NCBI RefSeq assembly: GCF_921293095.1
Contig: NC_060247.1
Location: forward strand, 108,271,111 to 108,335,110
From: Ischnura elegans
Taxonomy: Eukaryota > Arthropoda > Insecta > Odonata > Coenagrionidae
Direction of reading: 5' to 3'
DNA: 64,000 nt
The translations under genes and the position numbers were made by a program. A model generated the notes under the pieces. It did no database searches, was not told the origin of the DNA, and saw only the letters and a program-made list of their open reading frames with translations. The stretch's first letter is position 1; each line of letters starts with the position of its first letter. Of this stretch, positions 12,901-24,900 are shown piece after piece.

Positions 12901-15900
12901 AAATATTATGCGAATATTATGCCACCACAATGGTATAAAACGTGCATAATATGTACATAATATGTGCATATAAATGGTATAATGTCCTCATAAATTGCGA
13001 TATATGCGCATAATATGCGGAATATATGCACTGATGGAATGGCATAATATTTGCATATATACGGAATATATGCACCTTTTATGTACATAAAAGGTGCATA
13101 TAAATGGTATAATGTCCTCATATATTCCGTATATATGCAAATATTATGCCATTCCATCAGTGCATATATTCCGCATATTATGCGCATATATCGCAATTTA
13201 TGAGGACATTATACCATTTATATGCACATATTATGTACATTTTATGCACAATTTATACCGTTGATGTGGCTATATATATGCACATATTATACCCATATAT
13301 ATGCTCCTTTTATGTACATATTATGCACGATTTATACCATTGATGTGGCTATATATATGCGCATATTATACCCATATATACCATTTATATGCACCTTTTA
13401 TGTACATATTATGCAAAATTTATACCATGGATGTGGCCTAAAATATATGCGCATATTATGCCCATATATACCATTTCTATGCTCCTTTTATGTACATTTT
13501 ATGCATGATTTATTCCATTGATGTGGGCTGCCATATAGTTGCATATTATGCACATATATACCATATCTACGTACCTTTTATGCACATTTTATACCGTTGA
13601 TGTGTGATAATATGCAGTTACATTATATTCGAAAATTACATAAATAAAAAGTGATTTCTGGAAACGAGGAGAAATTTAATAAATCATTCATCTAGAGACA
13701 CCATAGGTACATTGCACTAAAACAGGGCACAATCCTCCTACCTTCAGCGTTGTATCACAAATTTTCAAACATTCAGTTAGGAGTCCTATATCATCGCAAA
13801 TTTGGTTGAAATAACATGTAAATGACATCTAAAGGCAAACATTCACCCTTCCATAATCGTTACTCATGAAATTGAGATTAAAAAGCACAAAGTATGTCAC
13901 ACGAATTCACAATCACAACACTCGCGATGATTCCTTCCATGACATCCGCATGGTTGAACATCTACGGTCTTTTCTTAACGAATGTATTATAAATGGTCCA
14001 AAATGTGATTCCAAACCACTAAAAGGTCTTCTAATCGCATAATTGTCTATGACTTATAGAGTTGTGGCGAGCAATCACGCTAACGATGTAAGCAAGCCGT
14101 TCTTGAAAATACACTCAGAAACAATAAAGATCATATTGTCACTAATAATCACAAATTAAAATAATTATATGCATATATCATCAAGTATGTGATATCTTCA
14201 GGGCGAAAGTGCAGCTCACAACCTGGATCAGTACCTAAGTGCCAAAACTTCGTCTTTCCTTGGAATAGCCTTCCTTCACTTTTCAAGCTGGGACTCTGAC
14301 TGAAAAAGTACCGTCATAATATATACATTTAGGTAATTAAAAACTGGGAATAACTCTCAAAATTAGGAGCGTAATAATTTCAGATTTGCTTGCAAACCCT
14401 ATGACAAACGACAACGACTCACGTGTACTTACTTTGATTTTAAATAAAGTCCTGTTCTTCATACCATGAAGTTTATTATTCCTTATCGTATATGCGTTAC
14501 CAGAATAGTACTGTGACATAAAATAGCTCCGTAAACCCATCTTTTCCTCATTAATCTTAGATTTTTCAATTTACGTTCAATTCACCCAACTACGGCAATA
14601 TGGCTACGGCAACAACTAACAACACTAACAATGACTAACAACTGCTAACAATGCTAACAAACGCAACGGCAATATGGCTACCAAGCTGACTACCTCGCCA
14701 GACCGGAGTATGCCGGTGTGGAAAATAAAACAATAATAATAATTGCGGAGTATTCTGCGAACGATACGAAATTGTTAGTGATATATTAAAACATAATTTT
14801 TCACATTTTTTTTATACAGAGGATGTATGATCATCGATTTTTACGGATACAATCACAGTTTACGACGGCATAATATTTAAATATTATGTGCATATTATTC
14901 GAATTTTATGAACAAGATCGACGGAATATTATTTGCATTTTATACGTATCCATTTATGCAACTTTTATACTGAAAAGAATTTTGAGTTTGCTGGGTGGCC
15001 GTTAATTAATGATTCTTATAAGAATCATAATTAACGATGAAATGTTACTAACAACGAAATAATATACATATTATGTCAATATTATTAATAGTTTACGGCA
15101 GCATAATATTTAAATATTATGTGCATATTATTCGCATATTATGTGCATAATCGACGGAATATTATTTGCATATTATGCCTATCCATTTATGCAACTTTTA
15201 TACTGAATAGATTTTGAGTTTGCTGGGTGGCCGTTAATTAATGATTCTTATAAGAATCATAATTAATGATAAAATGTTACTAACAACGAAATAATATGCA
15301 TATAATGTCAATATTATTAATAGTTTACGGCGGCATAATATTTAAATATAATGTGCATATTATTCGCATATTATGTGCATAATCGACGGAATATTATTTG
15401 CATATTATGCCTATCCATTTATGCAACTTTTATACTGAATAGGATTTTTGAGTTTGCTGGGTGGCTGCTGATTTATGATTCTTATATGAATCATAATTAA
15501 CGATGAAATGTTACTAACAATGTAATAATATACATACCTACTGCAGCTGAGTGCACAGATATTGCTGGTCTCAATTAGCATACAGATGAGGCAGCCATAT
15601 TTTGGCATGATAATATTATCTTATTATATGATATATTGACATGATAATAATGTATTTGCATATCAACCCAATTCCACCCAAAAAAAATTCCGCTCGTGAT
15701 AGTGAAGATATTTCAGTAAGGTGCTCCTACGATTTTCTTTAGTAATCCAATGAAATTTTCTGGTGAAGACATCACTTTATTTCTTCAGAATGACCAGTAG
15801 ACATAGAGCTACATTGGGTGGTAGTAAGCTCAAAATATAATGTTTTTCAATTTCTATGATTGACTTTCATGTAAAGGATGAATCTTTAGGGCAAGCATAT

Positions 15901-18900
15901 TTTTAGATGAGGGAAAGTTAGGAATAATCTGTATAATGACATTTCCTGTTTCCTTTTACGATACTTGCAAGTAATTTCCAGACAATAGGTATCCGTATTG
16001 AATTTCCATCGCACACCCGTCTCTTTACGTCAGTGGGCTTACATTGACCAGCTTCATAAATAAACCAATAAAACGATTAAGTTATAACAAGCTTCAACAA
16101 TATATTTGAGAAGATTCAACAGCAAAAAGGAGACCAGGTTTCCTTCAAGACTTTTTATGTTCAAAATAGTACCTAAAAAAATACCTAAATAACATCATTG
16201 TAGCAGTCTGAGCGATGGCCATTCGAGATGGATACATTGATTAATAAGTTAATGTTATCAAAGGAACCTCATTCATTTAAGTAATTAGAACAATTTTTAT
16301 GTATTCTTATGTCCACTATGCTTTTAAATACAATAAGTTCATTCATTTCTTCGTATGAACAGGAAAATCTGTCTTTTAAGACTGTCTGTGCTGGCATTAT
16401 AAGGTGAATACAACTTTTGCTTGCTGCTTGGAGATTTCTACGAATATCTTTTGTACCAAAAGAGTGTTATTTTCAATGTGACAACTACCGTTAACCTACT
16501 GCTATTAATCACAGTGCCAGTAGTTGTAATTTGACAAGGTTGAAAAATATCTGCTAAGAGATGTAATTATCAGTGTTCCATTGTGATTGATTTGTAAACA
16601 GTGGTATTAAGCTATCAATAAATGTCTGACAGTAAAGTAAAAATGGTCAGTGGTGTGTTTACCTTTGTTAATCACTGTAGAGATGACATTTCACAATCAA
16701 GCTATCAAGTTCAAAGCTTAGTGTGAAATTTGTTTATTCAAGTATATCAACCGTATCAACGAATAATAGTGAGAAAAGTCACCTGTGCCACTTCGATACC
16801 TCCACTGCACAAATGCTCAACAATCCTCACTGAATCAAATCTGCACATCTTGTACTACTAGGACTACTAGATGAGCGGATTTGATTCGGAGGACAATATC
16901 AAAGTCACTGACTTTATATTATAGTAATAGTTTACGGCGGCATAATATTTAAATATTATGTGCATAATATTCGCATATTATGTGCATAATCGACGGAATA
17001 TTATTTGCATATTATACCTATCCATTTATGCAACTTTTATACGGTATAAATTTTGAGTGTGCTGTGTGGGACGTATAAAAGGATGCACTCATACTCTTTG
17101 CATCTGGATGACATCCAGTTGCCAAAAAGAAATTTGATGGTTTGTGCCGGCTGGGAAATTACAAAATACATTATACGTGTACTGTCTGCTAGGGGTACGA
17201 GAAATTTACCACTGTTTTATCCTAATTATTGATAACATCTATAAAAATCTTAACATTTTAAGAATAAAATGGGTGATATTTCCAATAAAAACCGGATTTC
17301 ATTTGTTTCACGTTCACCTTCAGAAATGACTTGAATAGTAGTTCATTATTACACAACGTATTTTAGAAAATTTAAGCACTTATTTATACACAATGGGCTA
17401 CTAAAAATGCTTCCTAACAAAATATTAACTGTTGTTATGCTTGATAAGTCAATACGAATTGTTTTTAACAATTTTTTGAAACATTTCCATCAACATTACA
17501 TTTATTGATTTTTCCAATTTAGTGACGTGCGGTCTCAGAGACCGCCAATCGAATTTAATTGCAAATTTACCGAAGTACATATTAAGAGGGTTAAATTTTA
17601 AGAGTGCTGTGTCCCTTTTACACAAAAATATGAAGTTATTGAGAATTATAGATATTTTTAAATACATAGTAATTTTGAAAATAGTATTCATAATTTTATG
17701 AACGGAGCGGTCTCTGAGAACATACGGCACTTGTTCAGGGTTAATGATGAAGTACTCTTTTGCAAAAATTCATACCTACATTCAGGGAACAAGTACTAAT
17801 GCATTTACTCCCATCATGTTGATAACAAATATTTTGAAATCAAAACACTTACTGGATAGTTGCAACCGAATGGCTGGAATTGCTTGACGTGTGAGAGGGG
17901 GGTGGGGTCACGAACCCATTGGATTGCTTGCCAGTTGGTGACGAGCCACACATCATCCATTGCCACAATTGTGTCCAAGAAAGCCTCAAATCCTTCTTTG
18001 TGGTGAGGTTGAGTAAACCAGGCAGCATGGTAGTACAAGCCAAAAGGTGCACTGGAATTGGAAAGGTGTTCATTTTAATCAAAAGAAGAAAATATGTTGA
18101 TTCCAAGCATAGCAGTTGTTGCATAAACTAATATTAAAGATCATTTATTCATACTGAGTCATGATGACCTGGTTTTTTTGCAGTGGCCCAACAAAAACTA
18201 TCAAAGTGGGTGCTACATTTTCTGGAGTCCTGAATCCTCTTCTCTTAATTTCCCTATGCTGTCTTCTCCTTTCTTGGCTATTTTCTGAGACTTGTATGCA
18301 AGCAAGAAGCATTTATTAGACTAAAGACCATCACAGCTCAAGAATTCAGGTAGGTCAGATGTAAGGAATTGGCTGTGGATGATTGTTTAGGCATGTGCCA
18401 CACTGTCATCTTGAGCAGCCAAAATTCCCAGCACCCTAACATTTTCACACAATGAGCTTGGTAGAAAGAATTAGGCCAAGGTCTGTTTCAAAAGTGTCAA
18501 TAATCAAGTTTACTTGATTTGAAGTTCTTCTCATGACAAAATTTGACATTTCAAATGACAGCTTACGAAATACCACTGTAATGGAGGAAACATCTAATGG
18601 ACATGACTAAGTTAAAGAAAAGAGGATCAAATTTCCCATTGAAGTATCTACAGAAATTAATTAATGACTTGAGTAATTTTTTATGATGACGTTAACTTGG
18701 TAATAACTGCAAGATGTCTTCTTTTATTAGAGATACTTAGTTTGTCATATGAGATCATTGTTACTCGCCATCAAGTCAAAATCAAGATAACTTGACTGTC
18801 GGAATATTGAAAAACGCCATTAGTGACATTTACCTGACTTTCTCAGAAACATAAAGTGGATGACTATGAGCTAGTATTCACAGAAAATATGTATTCTATC

Positions 18901-21900
18901 AAATCCATTCAGGATATTCTTGAACTCCTAGGCTACCCTTCAGTATTGCTACTGATGGCTTTTCTAAAACACATACGTAGATATGTAATCTTAAAAGTTT
19001 TATCAGGTTCTCCTCTTCTGTCATAACTTCACAATTTAGTGTGCATGATTATGAAATGCATTATTATATTTCTACATAAAATTTTAGTAATTAAATATAA
19101 AATTACCGGTTGGTTGTGTAGTGACGTTCAAAATTCTTGATAAGCATTTTGTAAACTCCATCGGAAGTTGGTGGGTTGGAGCAAGCATCTCCCATTGAGC
19201 ACCTGCCTCCATTTAAATCCTGCCACATCACCATAGGAACCTCCCAAACACCTGCAAAAGATCACAAAATCATGATGATGAATGAAATAGAGGCACTATC
19301 ACTCTTATGCTAAACATTTACTAACATAGATACATAACTTACACTGAGGAGAGTTATGTAAATAAATAGCGATAAAAGCAGCATAACCTTTCAGCATGAA
19401 TGGCAAAAAACCTCACCTGGATAAGAACGAGTTGGGCATGGAGGGATCATGCAGTCATGAAAAATTTTGTAGTCAAATGTGTAAGGCCAGCTTGGTGGGC
19501 GGTTCTCGTAAACAGGCATAGATGAATCATATGTGAAGTTTGTGTCGTACAGCATTTTGAACATCTTGTTTCCACCAACCTGCAGAAAGAGGATAATGTC
19601 TTAACAATGCAATATACATAGTTGAATAAATTTTACCCAGGATTTCCAATAATTTAATGGAAAAAATAATGACGTAATTGAAACATGTTTATGTTCTCAT
19701 CACTATATGTACATACATATTTACTAAAAATAAGGTAACAGTGAGCCACTTTGGAGGTATGTGACAAAAATAAATCCTAGTTTTCCCTCATGTCATTGCT
19801 TTTTCATTAAAATAAACTTTCTAAGAGATTATTATGCGTAATATCCAAAGTTGAAGTAGTGAAGTACCATAAAATTGATGATGATAATCTAAATCACTTA
19901 AAGTCTTCTTGTTTTTCACCATGTGTTTATAATGTTTACTATTATTAATGGTAATTTATTTCTGATTAATGAATTTCTTCCAACTTTAATTATAAAAAAA
20001 GGAATAAAGTGGTTGTTTCCAACAACAAAGAAAATATTAGGTGGTAGATTATCCTCATATTAAGCAGTTACTAAGTAAGTTTTTGAAACTTTGCACTGTA
20101 TTATTTTTGCAGTTACCAAGTCTACCCTAGAATTCAAATTCTTTAACTATTCTCAGTTTTCGTTCAAATAAACTGAAATAAAATGTAGAGTTGTGAACGT
20201 ACAGCAAGGAAGGGAGCTCTCATTCCTCGGACGTCTTCAAGCTTAACTCCTCCATAGGCTGCCAAAATCTCGCGTTGACCATTGATTTCACGAGACCATT
20301 TGCGCTGAGAGAATTGTTCACCAAAGCTGTGCCTGCAAATCAATTCATGTTTTATTAAATATTTAATTTTTGTGTGCATGCCACTAGCTTTAAGAATTCA
20401 ATGTCGAAGTGCATTCCAGAAGTTCGCCACAACACAGATTACAAATTGGACGATGAAAATATATTCAGTAAAAATAGAAGACCTGTTGATTTTTTCACCA
20501 TTTCAAGAAATTTCAATTGCTAAAAAGTGATAAAAGAATCATAGAAATACAAAATTGCTCGGGGATACATTCAAATGTGTAGTAAAATTTTAGCATCCTA
20601 ATTTACAGTCTAGAATATATTCTGGCTTTGTAATGCACGCAGTATGGGCATCCAGTAAAAGAAATATTATAGACTGATGTCATGTTCTATCAAAAGAAGA
20701 ATTTAGAATTCAATAATCCAAATAAACTTCCTCAGTAGGGTTACTCTTCTAGGACCATATAACCATGTAAACCATAGGACCATAGATATTGGACCATATA
20801 TAACAATGAAAAAATATTTGACTGCTAGCAGTGATTTATTTTTGTTCCAAACACTGATAAATAATTAGAAATCTATCCCTGAGGAGTTATGTTTGAATTG
20901 ATTGAGATAATTCTGACCATGAAAAAATTAATTTAAATGTTCATAACTGTAAGATACAAGATTTTTAAGCACTTTAAACAATGTATGCAAGCACAATGAG
21001 GTTGTTCTTACTCAGAAAAATATCCAGGGGTTCCAATACAACCCTCCATACCACAATAATTTAGCTAGTCTCAATGACTATGATTAACCCCTTAACTGGG
21101 GAGAGCGACTATAGTCGCAAGCGGACTCCGCTCCCCATGTGGGGAGCGCGACTATAGTCGCGCGTGATGTCGCGTCGCAATGTTATGCGGAGAAGGCATG
21201 AATATTCATTCAATATTCATGTTTTTTGCTTTGTCAGAGGTTCTATACCAATATATTTTAAGTATATTGCCATTTTTGTACAATAGCTTTACTATAAATT
21301 TTTTTTCAAAAACGGCATCTCCGAAAATCGGTGGATTTGCTCCCCACCAGGTGAAAGATAAGGAAATTTCTGCCCCCAACCAAGGGGTTAAATTGAATTT
21401 ATTGACACATTCAGATATAAATCTATCTGTAGAAAGAGCATATAAGTAAGTTCAATTACTCATCTTATATCCTGAGAAATTGAGGAGACAGAGAAGCTAC
21501 AAATGCAAAAAACTATGGATTTTTTCTTGGTGGTGTAGGTCTGATACTTACGAAATTGAGTGAGATGCCATTTCATGGCCAGCTGCGTAGAGGTTCTGAA
21601 CTTGAGAGTAATCGGTCCACTCATGTGATACATAGAAGGTGGCAGAAATAGGGCAACCATTGGGGTTTTTCCTGCCCTTCTCGAAGAGATCGGAATACAG
21701 TTGCTTGTTGAGGTCATTCACGGAATCGTCAAAAGTCAGAAGCACAATCTGAGGCACATTTTGCGGTTCCAAGCCACCTGAAATTGAATCATTTTGTCAC
21801 ATAAATTCACAATAGTTCAAGTCAACTACTTTCAATGAAAATTATGATGTATTTACAGGTAAAAAATTTTCCATTACTTACAAAGAAAGTAAAATTACTC

Positions 21901-24900
21901 AATTGGTTCCCTAGAATTAACATCTCACTTTGACTGGCTACTAAATTCCATTTACCTAATTTCATCTGGCATGCAATGAAACTGCCCTCATATGTGAAAA
22001 TGTGAAAAAAACAAGGGGTTTTTTCCAGTACATGACTATACATATTCTAATTAATGAAAAAAAGCACCACCCTTTTTGTAGAAAAACTGATAAAATCAAC
22101 CCTAGATAACCTGATATTCCCTTGAATCCAAGGATAGGTTAAGGCTCATATGTATACCCTGTATGCAGGCAACACGCATTATGCATAACGTGTTGCCAGC
22201 AAACAGGAGAAAAGCATAATAATAAGCAACTTCCAAATGGTACGATATGGTACTTGGAGGAGTTGACCAATAGCTTAGGTCGATTGCGTCATGAGGAACA
22301 GGTAGGGAGAGAAGGGTAGAAAGAAATCCAGAATCCACATTTGCCTGGTCTTAATAAATGGCACCAAGAGAGCCATGTCTTAATGTCCCATCCTATGGAT
22401 GGTGTGTTACTCTTGAAGTGCCGCAACAATATATTCAATCAGGAATTGGGCAGCCTCTGAAAAATCTCTACCACTGCCGGGATTTGAGCCCAGGCCCACG
22501 GGGTTGGAAGATAACACTTTACCCACCACACCAACACATTCCCCAAACTTCTAACATGCATTCCCAAGCAAAAACAAGTTGTGAACCAGTAAATGCTACC
22601 AAAAATTACAACATATTTGCTCACAAATAATTTTGAAAATGTAGGGTGGACCTTTGTTGCCACTGACAATGAGAATAAGAAACATGTCACATATTGAAGG
22701 TAATTTGCACGTTATGTAGGATATACCAATTCATTAATTTCAACTCACTATCGCCTATTTTCTCAAAATGTACAATACATATATCCTAGAGAAACCAGAG
22801 GCAACAGGTTCATTATACAGTTATTATAGTCTTCCATTGAATGACTATGGCATCTGCAGTTTTGGGACACTAATGAACCAGATTGTAAAACAACAGTAAA
22901 AACTGTCAATTATGGAAGCAGATGAACACTCCATTAGTCCCATGGCCTCAATTTGATGCTAGGCAGCTTTCTTAGTCCAATTTGTGTATTCATAGCTAGA
23001 CTACTACATATCATTCAGTGTATCTTATTATTTGGTGCTTCTGAAGTGGTTGCTGTTGCGTTCCTACATTTTGTCTGTGTTAGTGTACCATGAAGAGAAG
23101 TTAATCCCAAATATGTCTCACTGGAAAATAATTCTGAATGTGAAAAAATTCACTGAAGAAGTTAATTCCTGACATTCTTGGCAAATGAGTTAGTGACAGA
23201 ACACATGAGGAGGATATCTCAAATAACTGTTCCACCATCAAAGTTGAGGAAAAGGACTCTAGAACTTAACTGACTCATGAATATTTCGCAGGATGAGTAG
23301 AGCTAGGATGCACCAAAACTTTTCCTAGAGTAGATGAGGGAGATAGAAGCACAAGAACAATCATGTGCCCAAAAGAGGTTCTTCATGTGTGGGAGAAAAA
23401 AGTTGTGTAACAAAAATTAAATTTAATAATTAGGAAAATTATATTCTAATGGATATTTCAGATATTATTTGTATGTATTCACTCCAAAAAAAATTCTGTG
23501 ATGCTAGCTATCTATATAACGAAAACCATAAATGAGTTGGAGAAGGTGCATCAAGTCTTTTATTTATTTTTACCTCCCAAAAATTATTGCAAATTAATAC
23601 TCGATTCATTATATTTAAACTTCAATTGAATGAATTTTTGGGTTTAAAATAATTTTGGTTTATGTACATGATAAAGTTAGCTCTAGTTAATGGCATCTAT
23701 GAGATGCCCTACGGCCTACTGCATTCTGAAACAGAACGTGTTTGGCAGAGGGTTAATATGATGGTAAGCCTGGCCAGGAAGATCTTCATTTGTATTCTTA
23801 TCAACTTATAAAATTCTTGATGAGGATTAGACAGGAAAGTATACCTGGCACTTCTTTTCCTCCACAGTTGCAGTCTGGCAACAGGCAGATATCTTTCCTA
23901 CATTTGGCTGCTGCTTGATCAACCCTTGGCTGTGGGTAAATAGGAGCTGGCCTGCAAAATTAAGAGTAGCATTGAAAATTGGAGTAAATAATGTCAATAT
24001 ATAAAACAGAATGTAAACATTTATCATGCATAATAAAAAGATAATGAAATCCTGGAAATGAGATAGGTTAATTCCAAAGTCATGTTCAGCTACATGCTAA
24101 CATCAAATCCTCAATTTTGATGAATACTGTTTCTTTTGAATTAAATAATTTAATATTTCAGCAGATTTAGCGTACCGGCTGGGAGGGAAGCGATAAATGT
24201 CAATGAACTCAGCTGCCTTGGAGACAATTGTTGTAGATGGCTTCAGCGTAGGTCGTTGGCGCCTGTGGAGGAAAAAAAATATTTTTATAGGTACATATGC
24301 AGTCATAAAAATGGGAGCTTTTCAAAAGATCATTCTTTTAATATTTTATTCTCGTAATTAGCATAAAAATCTCTTGAGTTTATTGTTTTTCATTTTTTTA
24401 TTTTATGAATATAGTTAGTTACGAAATTAATGGCTATGCCATTATAGGAGATCCATTATTTGAAATGCATTAAAATTGCTCTAAAATCAGACTGTTAAAT
24501 AAGACCAGTAAATAAGAGGGGATTTTATGCATGATGGTTGATGACTTAGGCATACATCTAAAACTCACTGCTTATCAAAATGAAGATAGATATGTATATA
24601 GTATCAAATTTCACAGTAACATACCCTGAGGAGGGGCTGTATTGAGAGCTGCCTCTTCCCTGGTTTCTGGTAGATGAACTTCCTCTATTGATATAAAATA
24701 AAGCATCCATGAAGTCACATAATCCACTATCACAACTGCGATTACATAGCAGAAAATCAAGACAAGGTCGATAACATGATGTGCAATTTAATGAGGCACT
24801 CAAATACAATTCTAATGATAATAAGAAAGTTGCTCCAAAATATGACTGATACTTCATTGTATCCAAATTGGTATCTTTATAATCCTCTCTTATGAGATCC

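Larger units (their letters stand above)
9994..17852 (-). other. CDA5 last intron, 7.9 kb, repeat-rich
   Basis: Contains a piggyBac transposase remnant, a 174-bp tandem duplication, the 120-bp perfect inverted repeat with its tandem array, a 232-bp tandem array, a dispersed copy of that unit and a TTAA-type fragment. Stretches such as 15560-16900 show only AT-rich unique-looking sequence. Confidence 0.8.

Noticed and set aside
12906..13521. Overlapping 65-99-codon ORFs on both strands rich in Tyr, Ile, Met, His and Cys
   Set aside because: They are translations of the ATAT/ATGCAT tandem repeats and palindrome; symmetry makes both strands read alike. No coding signal.
13241..15540. Regularly spaced repeats that could suggest a CRISPR-like array
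   Set aside because: Whole units repeat with no unique spacers, and the context is an animal intron.
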